This document shows positions 18,857 through 28,383 of a stretch of DNA of 64,000 nt, in pieces (within the stretch, counting starts at the first letter, position 1; the number at the start of each line of letters is the position of its first letter). The notes below the pieces were generated by a model that had not been told where the DNA came from, searched no databases, and saw only the letters and a list, made by a program, of their open reading frames with translations. The DNA is from Aliidiomarina shirensis (GTDB taxonomy: Bacteria > Pseudomonadota > Gammaproteobacteria > Enterobacterales > Alteromonadaceae): the NCBI RefSeq assembly GCF_003987345.1, contig NZ_PIPP01000003.1:1-64000 (forward strand). Reading direction: 5' to 3'. The position numbers were made by a program, and so were the translations under genes.

Positions 18857-19726
18857 ATGAAACGTTCCATTCTTTGCAGCAGTACTTTATTACTCAGTTT
18901 TGCACTGGTTGCTTGCCAACCTTCGGCTCAGCAAAGTGCAGCGGTAGCAGAAACACCAGAAGCCACTCCCGCTCCGAACTTAACCAGCATGCTTCACAAC
19001 CCTTCGCGCACACCAGCCAACACGGCTCGCGATGAATATCGTAATCCGGTTGAAACACTTGAGTTTTTTGGTGTAGAGCCGAATATGACAGTGGTAGAAA
19101 TTTGGCCAGGCGGCGGCTGGTATAGCGAGATTTTGGCGCCATATTTACAGGCGAATGGTCAATTTTACGCAGCCCATTTCCCACAATCAGAAACCCGTGA
19201 TTTTTACATAAATTCACGAAACCGCTATGCGGAACGCATCGGTTCTGATCCGCTTTTCGCTAACACAATCATGACCGAGTTTGCGCCATTAGAACAAAGC
19301 GCCATTGCACCTGCGGGCACTGCTGATGTTGTGCTTACTTTCCGCAACGTTCACAACTGGTATATGGGCGATGGCGAAGAAGCCCTAGCCGGTGCATTTG
19401 AAACCTTTTTCACCGCACTGAAACCAGGTGGTGTGCTAGGCGTGGTGGATCACCGTTTACCGGAAGATCGTACCGACGACGCCATGCGTTCATCCGGGTA
19501 TGTGAAACAAAGTTTAGTGGTTAAATATGCCGAACAAGCAGGTTTCGTATTGGCGGATAGCAGCGAAGTAAACGCTAACCCACAAGATACAGCCGACCAT
19601 CCACGTGGTGTCTGGACACTACCACCAAGCTTACGTTTAGGTGATGAAAACCGTGCGCATTATGAAGCCATTGGCGAGAGCGATCGCTTCACTTTAAAAT
19701 TTGTTAAACCTGCAACGAGTGAATGA
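18857..19726 (+). CDS. Methyltransferase-like lipoprotein (COG4798 type)
   Basis: Protein of 289 residues. It begins with a lipoprotein signal peptide (lipobox LVAC, Cys20) and a Gln/Ala/Pro-rich linker. The rest looks like a class I SAM-dependent methyltransferase: VVEIWPGGGWYSEILAPYL at the motif I position, VVLTFRNVHNWY at the motif IV position, and ALKPGGVLGVVDHR at motif V/VI. Proteins of this type are widely annotated as predicted methyltransferases but lack an assigned substrate, and SAM is not known to be available outside the cytoplasm. It sits between purH and purD, and its stop codon overlaps the purD ATG (ATGA), implying co-translation with purD. Confidence 0.75.
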   Translation: MKRSILCSSTLLLSFALVACQPSAQQSAAVAETPEATPAPNLTSMLHNPSRTPANTARDEYRNPVETLEFFGVEPNMTVVEIWPGGGWYSEILAPYLQANGQFYAAHFPQSETRDFYINSRNRYAERIGSDPLFANTIMTEFAPLEQSAIAPAGTADVVLTFRNVHNWYMGDGEEALAGAFETFFTALKPGGVLGVVDHRLPEDRTDDAMRSSGYVKQSLVVKYAEQAGFVLADSSEVNANPQDTADHPRGVWTLPPSLRLGDENRAHYEAIGESDRFTLKFVKPATSE

Positions 19727-21018
19727 GTAAAAACATGAAAGTTTTGATAATCGGTGGCGGTGGCCGCGAACATGCGTTGGCATGGAAGGCGGCGCAATCT
19801 ACCCGGGTAGAACATGTATTTGTAGCACCGGGAAATGCAGGATCGGCTTTAGAGCCAATGGTAACGAATGTTGCCATTGGTGCTGAAGATATTGATGCTC
19901 TGCTTGCCTTTGCCCAAAAAGAAAAAATAGATCTCACTATTGTTGGTCCGGAAGCGCCATTGGTAAAAGGTGTGGTAAATACGTTCCAAGCTCACGGCTT
20001 AGCTATTTTCGGACCAACCAAGGGTGCAGCACAACTCGAAGGCTCAAAAGCATTCTGTAAAGATTTCCTTGCTCGGCATAATATCCCTACTGCGGCATAT
20101 GAGAACTTTACCGATATTGAACCTGCGAAGGCCTATGTTCGCGCCAACAAACTTCCAATCGTTATCAAAGCCGACGGTTTAGCTGCAGGGAAAGGGGTGA
20201 TTATCGCCGAAAGCATGGAGCAAGCTGACGCAGCCATTGAAGATATGCTGGCGGGAAACAGGTTTGGTGAGGCTGGTAGCCGTGTGGTGATTGAAGAGTT
20301 CTTGATTGGCGAAGAGGCAAGCTTCATTGCCATGGTTGATGGCGATACCATTTTGCCATTTGCTTCCAGCCAAGATCACAAAGCACGCGATAATGGCGAT
20401 AAAGGACCCAACACCGGTGGTATGGGCGCTTATTCACCTGCACCGGTAGTGACTCCGGAAGTAGATGCATGGGTAATGGATCACGTGATGAAACCTACCG
20501 TGGAAGGTATGCGAGCGGAAGGGAATACTTACGTTGGCTTTTTATATGCCGGCCTCATGATAGCGCCCGATGGCACCGCTAAGGTTTTGGAATATAACTG
20601 CCGTTTCGGTGACCCGGAAACGCAACCTATTATGTTGCGCTTACAATCTGATTTAGTGGAGCTATGCTTAGACGCTCTTGCAGGCCGATTAGGCGACACC
20701 CCCATCGAGTTCGACCCAAGAGCTGCGGTAGGTGTGGTTATGGCCGCAGGTGGCTATCCAGAGAGCTATAACAAGGGTGATGTGATTACTGGCATCCCAC
20801 AAGAAACGGAAGATAGCAAAACCTTCCATGCTGGCACGCAAACACACAATGACCAAGTTGTTACCGCCGGTGGCCGCGTGCTTTGTTGCACTGCACTGGG
20901 CACCTCAGTAACCACTGCCCAACAGCGAGCTTACGAGTTAGTGAAGGCTATTTCCTGGAAAGATACCTACTTCCGCACGGATATTGGCCATCGCGCCATT
21001 AAACGCGAGCAAAGCTAA
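19723..21018 (+). CDS. purD: Phosphoribosylamine--glycine ligase (GAR synthetase)
   Basis: ATP-grasp enzyme of step two of purine synthesis. 431 residues from the ATG at 19723, which overlaps the previous stop codon; an internal ATG at 19735 gives the canonical MKVLIIGGGGREHALAWK start and could equally be used. Contains GPEAPLVKG, the ATP-grasp segment KADGLAAGKGV, SQDHKARDNGDKGPNTGGMGAYSPAP and EYNCRFGDPETQ. Together with purH it forms the usual purHD unit, here interrupted by one gene. Confidence 0.97.
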   Translation: MSKNMKVLIIGGGGREHALAWKAAQSTRVEHVFVAPGNAGSALEPMVTNVAIGAEDIDALLAFAQKEKIDLTIVGPEAPLVKGVVNTFQAHGLAIFGPTKGAAQLEGSKAFCKDFLARHNIPTAAYENFTDIEPAKAYVRANKLPIVIKADGLAAGKGVIIAESMEQADAAIEDMLAGNRFGEAGSRVVIEEFLIGEEASFIAMVDGDTILPFASSQDHKARDNGDKGPNTGGMGAYSPAPVVTPEVDAWVMDHVMKPTVEGMRAEGNTYVGFLYAGLMIAPDGTAKVLEYNCRFGDPETQPIMLRLQSDLVELCLDALAGRLGDTPIEFDPRAAVGVVMAAGGYPESYNKGDVITGIPQETEDSKTFHAGTQTHNDQVVTAGGRVLCCTALGTSVTTAQQRAYELVKAISWKDTYFRTDIGHRAIKREQS

Positions 21019-21054
21019 CGCCTATACCAAGCGATAAAGCATTGAAGTAGAAAG

Positions 21055-21082
21055 TAAAATGGCTCCCTAGGGAGCCATTCTT
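21055..21082. terminator. Bidirectional terminator between purD and maoP
   Basis: AATGGCTCCC (21058-21067) pairs with GGGAGCCATT (21070-21079); A-rich sequence on the left and TTCTTAATT on the right allow it to serve both converging genes. Confidence 0.75.
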
Positions 21083-21084
21083 AA

Positions 21085-21456
21085 TTAATCTTCAACAACT
21101 AAATCGTCTTCGGTAGAACTGGCGCTATCGAAATCACCGTCGTCTTCCACAACTTTTGAGCGGCCATACATGCTGCCCACTTTCGGACGGTTGATCCGCG
21201 CCATATATTTAACCCAAGCTTTCTCTACTTGAGTTTCGGCTTCTTTCTTGCCAAGTGCTACCGCTAGCAGTGATTTATCTTCTTCCGTTTGCGCTTTAAA
21301 CTCTCCACTCACCATCGCTGAAATCAAGCAGCCATAATGCAAGAGTGCATCGCTTTCACGAATTGAAAAATCACCTGAGCGAGCAAATCCATAAGGATAA
21401 TTACGGAAGTCGTTAAAAGGCTTCCGAAGCAAGGTATCACGTGTTTGAGTCGCCAT
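21085..21456 (-). CDS. maoP: MaoP (DUF413) macrodomain Ori protein
   Basis: Protein of 123 residues similar over its length to E. coli MaoP/YifE: FNDFRNYPYGFARSGDFSIRE near the N-terminus, EEDKSLLAVALGKKEAETQVEKAWVKYMARINRPK in the middle, and an acidic tail. In E. coli MaoP works with the site maoS to organise the Ori macrodomain; it belongs to the gene set that co-occurs with dam/seqA/matP. The acidic tail here is longer and more Asp/Glu/Ser rich. Monocistronic; no maoS-like site was sought because its consensus is not recalled reliably. Confidence 0.85.
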   Translation of the reverse strand: MATQTRDTLLRKPFNDFRNYPYGFARSGDFSIRESDALLHYGCLISAMVSGEFKAQTEEDKSLLAVALGKKEAETQVEKAWVKYMARINRPKVGSMYGRSKVVEDDGDFDSASSTEDDLVVED

Positions 21457-21633
21457 ATCATTTCCACCATTCAGACAACTTTCTTAAGAAGGCAGCGTAC
21501 TGCCGTGTTCAACAGACGATATAGAGGCGAATAATAATTTTGTCAATCTTTTTCAATCAAAATCGGTGATTTCTTCACATTTAGTGTTAAATCAGTGTTT
21601 CGGCATTGAAAAAACAATATGGGAACGTAGAAA

Positions 21634-21661
21634 AGCAAAAGGCAGCCCGAAGGCTGCCTTT
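21634..21661 (-). terminator. tRNA-Gly terminator
   Basis: GGCAGCC/GGCTGCC (21641-21647 with 21652-21658) flanked by A and T runs; on the minus strand it ends in TTTTGCTTTT, a few bases after the tRNA CCA end. Confidence 0.85.
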
Positions 21662-21668
21662 CTATATT

Positions 21669-21743
21669 TGGAGCGGGAAACGAGATTCGAACTCGCGACC
21701 CCAACCTTGGCAAGGTTGTGCTCTACCACTGAGCTATTCCCGC
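21669..21743 (-). tRNA. tRNA-Gly (GCC)
   Basis: Read on the minus strand: acceptor stem GCGGGAA/TTCCCGC, discriminator T and encoded CCA; D arm GCTC/GAGC; anticodon arm CAACC-TTGCCAA-GGTTG giving anticodon GCC; T arm with TTCGAAT. 75 nt. The location beside orn matches the glyVXY-orn neighbourhood of E. coli, but here only one copy is present. Confidence 0.97.
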
Positions 21744-21771
21744 TTTGTAGCTGTCTCTCGACTGCGAGCGC

Positions 21772-21799
21772 ATTTTACTTAATTCAGGGGGCAATGCAA
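21772..21799 (-). promoter_or_regulatory. tRNA-Gly promoter
   Basis: TTGCAT (21794-21799) and TAAAAT (21772-21777) are 16 bp apart on the minus strand, followed by a GCGC-type discriminator as in stable-RNA promoters. The -35 box lies in the loop of a G5/C5 hairpin (about 21787-21805) just after the orn stop codon. Confidence 0.65.
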
Positions 21800-21809
21800 C
21801 CCCCTTTAT

Positions 21810-22367
21810 TCAAGATTTTGTCTGTTCGGTGAAAAAATGTTCGCGATAGTAGCGAAGCTCCTCGATCGATTCGATAATATCAGCCAATGCTTCATGCTTA
21901 TTGTGCTTCTTAAAACCGGGTAAAATTTCCGGTTTCCACCGCTTTGCTAATTCTTTAACCGTACTCACATCGAGATTGCGATAATGAAAAAATGCTTCCA
22001 ATGTTGGCATATAGCGTGCCAAGAAACGGCGATCTTGGCCAATACTATTTCCGCACATCGGTGAAACGCCTGCGGCTAAATGCTGCTGTAAGAACTCGAT
22101 AGTAGCCGCTTCTGCTTCTGCCTCACGATAAGTGCTTTCCTTAACACGCTTCACCAAGCCAGATTCACCATGGGTTCGGGTGTTCCATTCATCCATTGAA
22201 TTCATCCGCTCATCACTTTGGTGAACTGCGAGCACCGGCCCTTCGGCAATAATATTCAGCTCGTCGTCAGTAACAATGGTAGCGATTTCAATAATCACAT
22301 CGTTCTCAGGGCTAAGACCTGTCATCTCTAAATCGATCCAGATTAAACGCCCGGCGTTATCACTCAT
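21810..22367 (-). CDS. orn: Oligoribonuclease
   Basis: DEDDh 3'-5' exonuclease that degrades nanoRNA dinucleotides, including pGpG, the product of c-di-GMP breakdown. 185 residues with [15 protein letters not shown] (Exo I), [12 protein letters not shown] (Exo II) and [18 protein letters not shown] (Exo III with catalytic His). Divergent from rsgA, 131 bases apart, a conserved arrangement. It would finish the breakdown of c-di-GMP made by the three GGDEF proteins of this window. Confidence 0.97.
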   Translation of the reverse strand: MSDNAGRLIWIDLEMTGLSPENDVIIEIATIVTDDELNIIAEGPVLAVHQSDERMNSMDEWNTRTHGESGLVKRVKESTYREAEAEAATIEFLQQHLAAGVSPMCGNSIGQDRRFLARYMPTLEAFFHYRNLDVSTVKELAKRWKPEILPGFKKHNKHEALADIIESIEELRYYREHFFTEQTKS

Positions 22368-22498
22368 CTTTAATCTCCTTAAACATTCTGTGTTAATGCT
22401 ACCACGGAGCCCAGCACAATGGTTAACTTCCAGTAACTCTCAACGCCAGTATTTGCTATCATGCACCGCATACATATTACGGCAACTCAGGAATAGAT

Positions 22499-23518
22499 TT
22501 GGCTAAGCGTACAAAACTAACCAAAGGGCAAATGCGGCGAGTACGTTCGAACCGCGATCAGCGGCTTGCAAAACGGCAAACCGAAAATGATGCTGATTGG
22601 CAAGACGACCAGCTCGGGCGGCTGGAAAGCGGCCGCGTTGTAAGCCGTTTTGGCCAGCACGCCGATATCCTTACCGAGGAAGGCGAAATCTTGCGCTGCA
22701 ATATTCGCCGCAATGTAAGCACGCTGGTAACCGGTGATCGCGTGGCTTGGCGTCGAGCTGCAGCTACCGAACAAGGCTTGCAAGGTGTTGTAGAGGCCTC
22801 AGAGGACCGCGAATCGGTATTGTGCCGCCCAGATCAATATGATGGTATTAAGCCCATAGCGGCAAACGTTGAGCGCATCTTCATTGTCTCCAGCCCACAA
22901 CCGGCATTTTCCGATCAAATTATCGATCGCTATTTAGTGGCGTGTGAAGATGCGGGCATTGAGCCCATTATCGTAATGAACAAAACTGATTTGATTGCGG
23001 AACATGAGGCGGAACACATTGCCCAACGCTTATCCGTTTACGAACAAATGGGATATCAGGTTTTTCATGCCAGTGCGGCCACTGAAGAAGGGATTGCTGA
23101 ACTACGCGCAGCATTTCAAAATAAAATTTCCGTACTTGTTGGCCAATCTGGAGTGGGTAAATCATCCTTGATTCAAGCTGCGTTACCCGAAGTTAGTTTA
23201 GCTATTGGTGCGATTTCGAATAACTCGGGATTGGGTCAACATACCACTACCGTTGCCCGCTGGTTTCCACTCGAAAACGGCGGTGCGTTAATTGATTCGC
23301 CAGGTATCCGCGAATTTGGCCTTTGGCATATTGCTGCCGATCGCGTTACCTATTGTTTCAAAGATTTCCGGCCGTTTTTAGGTGGCTGTAAATTCCGTGA
23401 TTGCAGCCACACCAACGATCCTGGTTGTGCACTACAACAGGCTGTAGCGGATGGGGAACTAGACGCTGGCCGTTTAGAGAATTATCATCGTATTATTCAA
23501 TCGCTCGAGCAAAACTGA
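22499..23518 (+). CDS. rsgA: Ribosome small subunit-dependent GTPase A
   Basis: Circularly permuted GTPase that matures the 30S subunit. 339 residues: basic N-terminal helix, OB-fold, then G motifs in permuted order (MNKTD, GQSGVGKSSL, DSPG), and a C-terminal zinc-binding region CKFRDCSHTNDPGC. The start is TTG at 22499, supported by an AGGAA ribosome site and by the typical opening AKRTKLTKGQMRRV; no ATG is available nearby. Probably co-transcribed with psd, 9 bases downstream. Confidence 0.97.
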   Translation: MAKRTKLTKGQMRRVRSNRDQRLAKRQTENDADWQDDQLGRLESGRVVSRFGQHADILTEEGEILRCNIRRNVSTLVTGDRVAWRRAAATEQGLQGVVEASEDRESVLCRPDQYDGIKPIAANVERIFIVSSPQPAFSDQIIDRYLVACEDAGIEPIIVMNKTDLIAEHEAEHIAQRLSVYEQMGYQVFHASAATEEGIAELRAAFQNKISVLVGQSGVGKSSLIQAALPEVSLAIGAISNNSGLGQHTTTVARWFPLENGGALIDSPGIREFGLWHIAADRVTYCFKDFRPFLGGCKFRDCSHTNDPGCALQQAVADGELDAGRLENYHRIIQSLEQN

Positions 23519-23527
23519 GGAACACCC

Positions 23528-24394
23528 GTGGCTAATTTTGATCGCCTAAAAATCACATTACAGTACATCACCCCGAAGCATTTAATTTCCCGGGCTATGG
23601 GCAAATTCGCAGCTGCGGAAGCAGGTTGGTTCACGCGTGCGTTCACCCAGTGGTTTATCAAACGCTACAACGTAGATATGAACGAAGCGGCGGAATCAGA
23701 TCCGCGTGCGTACCCTACTTTCAATCAGTTTTTCACGCGCCCATTACGCCCTGATGCGCGCCCGCTTGAAGCCCAACAAGGGCAACTTGCGCACCCAGTT
23801 GATGGCGCCGTAAGCCAGCTTGGTCCAATTCGCGGTGATAGCATTATTCAAGCAAAGAACCACGATTACAGCATGCAAGCGCTGCTCGGCGGTGATGCGG
23901 AAATAGCTAAACAGTTTGAGAATGGTTCGTTCGCTACCATTTATCTAGCCCCGCGTGATTACCACCGCATTCACATGCCTTTAAAAGGTACATTGCGGCA
24001 AATGGTATATGTGCCGGGCGATTTGTTCTCTGTGAACCCGTTAACCGCAGAAAATGTGCCAAATTTATTCGCCCGCAACGAACGTGTTGTAGCGGTATTT
24101 GATAGCGAACATGGCCCGTTCGCCATGGTATTGGTAGGCGCTACTATTGTGGCGAGCATTGAAACCGTGTGGGCAGGAACCGTTACCCCACCAACCGGCC
24201 CACGTGTACACACCTGGGAATACCCAGCCGAAGGGCTCAATAGCATTACTCTCGATATTGGTGAGGAAATGGGCCGCTTTAAATTAGGTTCTACGGTGGT
24301 TTTAGTGTTCCCTGAAAACATGGTGGAGTTTGCGGACGATTTGGCACCAGAGAGTATTACCCGCATGGGCACCGTATTTGGAAAACTGAAGTAA
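23528..24394 (+). CDS. psd: Phosphatidylserine decarboxylase
   Basis: Makes phosphatidylethanolamine from phosphatidylserine at the inner membrane. 288 residues with a GTG start that follows GAGGAAC. The LGST motif in RFKLGSTVVL (near residue 254) is the self-cleavage site that generates the pyruvoyl group; the conserved APRDYHRIHMP and VPGDLFSVNPLTA segments are present. Neighbour order orn-rsgA-psd is conserved. Confidence 0.97.
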   Translation: MANFDRLKITLQYITPKHLISRAMGKFAAAEAGWFTRAFTQWFIKRYNVDMNEAAESDPRAYPTFNQFFTRPLRPDARPLEAQQGQLAHPVDGAVSQLGPIRGDSIIQAKNHDYSMQALLGGDAEIAKQFENGSFATIYLAPRDYHRIHMPLKGTLRQMVYVPGDLFSVNPLTAENVPNLFARNERVVAVFDSEHGPFAMVLVGATIVASIETVWAGTVTPPTGPRVHTWEYPAEGLNSITLDIGEEMGRFKLGSTVVLVFPENMVEFADDLAPESITRMGTVFGKLK

Positions 24395-24418
24395 CCTCGT
24401 TCAAAATAAGGACATCGA

Positions 24419-25138
24419 ATGCTCGTTATTGCGCATCGCGGCGCTAGCGCCGAAGCTCCTGAGAACACTGTAGTGGCATTCAAGCGTGCACTCGATACGC
24501 ACGCGGATGCCATTGAAATAGATATCATGCAGGTTGAAGACGAGATTTACGTTTTTCATGATCGTTACCTGCGCAGGCTTGCGGCACAACCCGGCCGATT
24601 TATCGATTTAAGCAAAGCGCAAGTTGCCGCTCTGCGTATCTTTAGCCAACATCCTGTTCCTACGTTAGCAGAAACGATCGCCTTAATTCGGGGCCGCTGT
24701 TTACTCAATATTGAACTGAAAAGCGAAGTGGATTTAGGGTTACTCGCCGAGCATATTAAAATCGCTCAACGAGAGCATGCGTTTACCAACGAAGCCATAT
24801 TAGTATCATCATTTAACCACCACTGGTTACATTCCCTGAAGCAGCTTTTACCCGAGTTACGTATTGGCGCGCTTACCGCTGGTTGTCCAATCGGTTTAGC
24901 TGGGTTTGCTGAAGAACTACAGGCCTGGTCGGTGCATATCGATATCGGTTTTGTAACTGAAGCCTTTGTTATCGATGCCCACAAAAGGGGCTTAAAGGTG
25001 TTCGTTTACACTGTTGATGAGCCTGAAGATATTCAGTTCATGCAAGACATCGGTGTTGATGGCATTTTTACCAATCACCCGCAGCATACCCGCAACGTAA
25101 TTTCCGGCCACACTACTCGCTCGCCGTACGTTATTTAG
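24419..25138 (+). CDS. Glycerophosphodiester phosphodiesterase, cytoplasmic
   Basis: Hydrolyses glycerophosphodiesters to glycerol 3-phosphate and an alcohol. 239 residues with the GDPD signature HRGASAEAPENTVVAF (catalytic His and Arg), then EIDIMQVEDEIYVFHD with metal-binding Glu/Asp and the second catalytic His, and IELKSE. No signal peptide, so UgpQ-like rather than GlpQ-like. It follows psd by 24 bases and may serve phospholipid turnover in the same operon. FTNHP near the C-terminus is typical. Confidence 0.9.
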   Translation: MLVIAHRGASAEAPENTVVAFKRALDTHADAIEIDIMQVEDEIYVFHDRYLRRLAAQPGRFIDLSKAQVAALRIFSQHPVPTLAETIALIRGRCLLNIELKSEVDLGLLAEHIKIAQREHAFTNEAILVSSFNHHWLHSLKQLLPELRIGALTAGCPIGLAGFAEELQAWSVHIDIGFVTEAFVIDAHKRGLKVFVYTVDEPEDIQFMQDIGVDGIFTNHPQHTRNVISGHTTRSPYVI

Positions 25139-25165
25139 CATTTCCTCGGTTTATTTTTTTGCATA

Positions 25166-25204
25166 AAAAAAGCTGCTGTTTCTAATTGAAACAGCAGCTT
25201 TTTA
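25166..25204. terminator. Bidirectional terminator, GDPD / RND permease
   Basis: A 14-bp stem (about 25169-25182 with 25188-25201) has an A run on the left and a T run on the right and can terminate both converging operons. Confidence 0.9.
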
Positions 25205-25222
25205 GCGTTTAGCGCTAAAGCG

Positions 25223-28200
25223 TTATACGTTCTTCGCTTCCGCTAATGCTTCATCTTCAGCTCGACGATCTGGGTACTTCGCTTCAAGTGCCTCAATCTT
25301 CTTCTCAAGCTGCTTCGGCGAACCTGTGTTCTTCGCTAAGCCCATGTAAAGGGCAGGCACTAAGAAGATGGTCATGAAGGCCGAGAACGCCACACCACAG
25401 AAAATAACAATACCGATTACCATTCGGCTTTCAGCACCCGGGCCCACCGCTAATACGAGTGGTAAGGCACTCATTAAAGTAGTGAACGCGGTCATGATAA
25501 TTGGCCGTAAGCGCAAGCGCGAAGCACGTGCTAAGGCATCTTCAAACCGCATACCGGCATCGCGTAGTTGGTTAGCAAACTCCACGATTAAAATACCGTT
25601 TTTCGCGGCTAAGCCTATCAGCATGATAATACCAATTTGGCTGTAGATATTTATCGTTTGTCCGGTAGCCCATAAGCCAGCTAAGGCACCGAACACCGCC
25701 AACGGCACGGTAAGTATAATTACAAACGGGTGTACAAAGCTTTCGAACTGGGCAGCCAATACCAAGAACGTAATGGCCAACGCCAACGCGAAAATGAACA
25801 TAATAGTGCTGCCACCTTCTTGGTACAGCAACGATTGCCCTTTGTAATCAATAATTACATCATCGGGTAGATGCTCAGCTACAATATTTTCCAAATAAGC
25901 CAAGGCATCGCCCAGCGAATAACCATCTTCAAGATTACCGGTAATGGTCACCGCACGCATACGGTTATAACGATTCAACTGCCGCGCCGTAGCCCCTTCG
26001 GTAACCGTGATCAAGTTCGACATCGGCACTAATTCACCCGTGCGCTGCGAACGAACATAAATATTATCGATATCTTGCGGAGAACGATAATCTTCCCGTT
26101 CACCTTCTAATAGAACATTATATTCTTCACCACGATCTTGATAACGCGTAACCTGACGTTGCCCCAACATACTCTCGAGGGTACGGCCAATATCACCAAC
26201 CGACACACCTAAATCAGCTGCGCGTTCTTGATCGATTTGAATCAGTAGCTGTGGCACGGTTTCATCGTAATCACTATCAAGTGAAAGTAATCCTGGGTTT
26301 TCCGCCGCTTTCTCCAGCACGATATCGCGGTAACGGGCGAGATCTTCATACGTGTTGCCTTGCAACACGAATTCAATCGGCCGTGAACCTCCGCCACCAC
26401 GAATACCACTGCGCATATTGGCAAATGCCACCACATCAGGTATTTCATCCAGCTTGGCCCGAATCTCGTTCATTAAATCGAATGAACTCCAATCGCGCTC
26501 GCTAAATGGCACGGTACCCACGATAGCGATACCGGCGCTATTACCCCAACCCGGCGTACGCACAATAAGGCGGTCTACTTTGCCTTCATCGATATACGGC
26601 AACAATACACTTTCTACCAGCTGCATATTGCGTGAATTCGATTCAATACTCGCACCTTCTGCCGCTCGAACCATAACAAAGAAGTTACCGCGATCTTCTG
26701 GCGGCACAAACTCTTGGCCAATACGATCCAGCAGTAAATAAGCGCCTGCACCTGAAAGAATAACTAACGCAAAAGCCATTGCGGGGAAGCTAATTACTTT
26801 CTTAACGGCGCCTTCGTAGCGCTCTTCAACTTTCTTAAAATTGCGGTCGATAAAGCTACTAAAGCCGGTGTTTTTCTCTTTCTTTTTCAGTATTTTTGAG
26901 CACAACATCGGCGATAACGTTAACGCTGTAATACTGGAGAACGCCACCGCAGCGGCGAGCGCTATGGCAAATTCGGTGAACAGAAGCCCTATATTTCCCT
27001 CAAGGAAAATCAACGGTACAAACACCGAAATCAATACTAAGGTAGTGGCAACAACAGCAAAGCCTACCTCGCGAGCACCACGATATGCAGCGAGCAATGG
27101 CGGATCGCCAGCCTCAACTCGCCGATAAATATTTTCTAAAACAACAATGGAATCATCCACCACTAGCCCGATGGCAAGCACTAGCGCCAAAAGCGTGAGC
27201 AGGTTAATCGAAAAGCCCATGGCATACAGCACAATATAGGATGATAACAGCGCTACCGGCACAGTAATGGCTGGAATCAGGGTTACTCGGATGTTACCCA
27301 GGAAGAGGAAGATAACAATAACCACCATCGCCATAGCAATGAATAGGGTGTTGTATACCTCTTGAATTGAATCACGGATAAAGATCGAGGAATCATAGCT
27401 CGGCACCAAGATCATGCTCGCCGGCAATGTTTGCCGTAAACGCTCTACTTCGCGGTTTACATTATCGACCACATCAAGGGTGTTAGCATCCGATTGCCGG
27501 ATAATACCAATACCCACCATGTTGATACCGTTGCCACGGAACTCAGAACGATCATCCTCGGCTTCTAGCGATACTCTGGCAACTTCACCAAGACGCACTA
27601 GGTATCCGTCCGAGCCAGATATAATACTTAAATTAGCGAAATCTTGTGGCGATAAGTAGCTCCGCGCTACCCGAACCGAGAACTCACGATCGCGCGATTC
27701 AATAGTACCCGCAGGTAATTCAACATTTTCCGCACGCAAGCGGCTTTCAATATCAGTAACGGTAATCCCACGAGCCGCCATAGCGTTGCGATCAAGCCAA
27801 AGCTTCATAGCATAGCGGCGCTCACCACCAATATTTACCCGCGCAACTCCATCAACTACCGCAAGCCTATCCACAATGTAGCGGTTGGCGAAATCGGTGA
27901 GTTCTAGGGTTGTCATGTTTTCGCTACGCAGGTTATACCAAACTACAGTATCTTCATCGGCGTTAGCCTTGGTAACTTCAGGTGGCTGCACCTGTTCTGG
28001 CAAACTGCGTATTACTCGCTGAACCCGCTCCCGAACATCGTTGGCAGCAGAATCGATATCCCGGTTTCCTTCAAACTCAATAGTAATTGAAGAGCGGCCA
28101 TCGCGGCTGCGCGAGTTGATCGATTTAATCCCCTCAATACCACTAATACGTTCTTCAATTACCTGAGTAATTTGCGATTCAATAATTTCAGCGTTCGCAC

Positions 28201-28357
28201 CTGGATAGCGTGTATCTACCGAAACTACCGGTGGTTCAATGTTAGGATATTCGCGTAGTGGCAAGGATGTAAAAGCCACCACACCGAAAATAATTAACAG
28301 TACGTTGATAACGGTTGCGAATACTGGCCGTTTTACTGAGGCATCTGATAAAAACAT
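25223..28357 (-). CDS. RND efflux permease (HAE1 family)
   Basis: Trimeric proton-driven exporter of the inner membrane. 1044 residues: twelve membrane segments with two large periplasmic loops. The N-terminus MFLSDASVKRPVFATVIN and PNIEPPVVSVDTRYPGA are typical. Proton relay residues are present: the paired Asp in GLVVDDSIVVLENIYRR (TM4) and the Lys in GLAAKNGILIVEFANQ (TM10). Substrate cannot be predicted. It follows the fusion-protein gene by 26 bases with a good ribosome site (GGAGC). No outer-membrane channel gene is nearby, so a TolC homolog elsewhere is expected. Confidence 0.93.
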   Translation of the reverse strand: MFLSDASVKRPVFATVINVLLIIFGVVAFTSLPLREYPNIEPPVVSVDTRYPGANAEIIESQITQVIEERISGIEGIKSINSRSRDGRSSITIEFEGNRDIDSAANDVRERVQRVIRSLPEQVQPPEVTKANADEDTVVWYNLRSENMTTLELTDFANRYIVDRLAVVDGVARVNIGGERRYAMKLWLDRNAMAARGITVTDIESRLRAENVELPAGTIESRDREFSVRVARSYLSPQDFANLSIISGSDGYLVRLGEVARVSLEAEDDRSEFRGNGINMVGIGIIRQSDANTLDVVDNVNREVERLRQTLPASMILVPSYDSSIFIRDSIQEVYNTLFIAMAMVVIVIFLFLGNIRVTLIPAITVPVALLSSYIVLYAMGFSINLLTLLALVLAIGLVVDDSIVVLENIYRRVEAGDPPLLAAYRGAREVGFAVVATTLVLISVFVPLIFLEGNIGLLFTEFAIALAAAVAFSSITALTLSPMLCSKILKKKEKNTGFSSFIDRNFKKVEERYEGAVKKVISFPAMAFALVILSGAGAYLLLDRIGQEFVPPEDRGNFFVMVRAAEGASIESNSRNMQLVESVLLPYIDEGKVDRLIVRTPGWGNSAGIAIVGTVPFSERDWSSFDLMNEIRAKLDEIPDVVAFANMRSGIRGGGGSRPIEFVLQGNTYEDLARYRDIVLEKAAENPGLLSLDSDYDETVPQLLIQIDQERAADLGVSVGDIGRTLESMLGQRQVTRYQDRGEEYNVLLEGEREDYRSPQDIDNIYVRSQRTGELVPMSNLITVTEGATARQLNRYNRMRAVTITGNLEDGYSLGDALAYLENIVAEHLPDDVIIDYKGQSLLYQEGGSTIMFIFALALAITFLVLAAQFESFVHPFVIILTVPLAVFGALAGLWATGQTINIYSQIGIIMLIGLAAKNGILIVEFANQLRDAGMRFEDALARASRLRLRPIIMTAFTTLMSALPLVLAVGPGAESRMVIGIVIFCGVAFSAFMTIFLVPALYMGLAKNTGSPKQLEKKIEALEAKYPDRRAEDEALAEAKNV

Positions 28358-28383
28358 GAATTACTGCTCCGTTAAATCAACCG

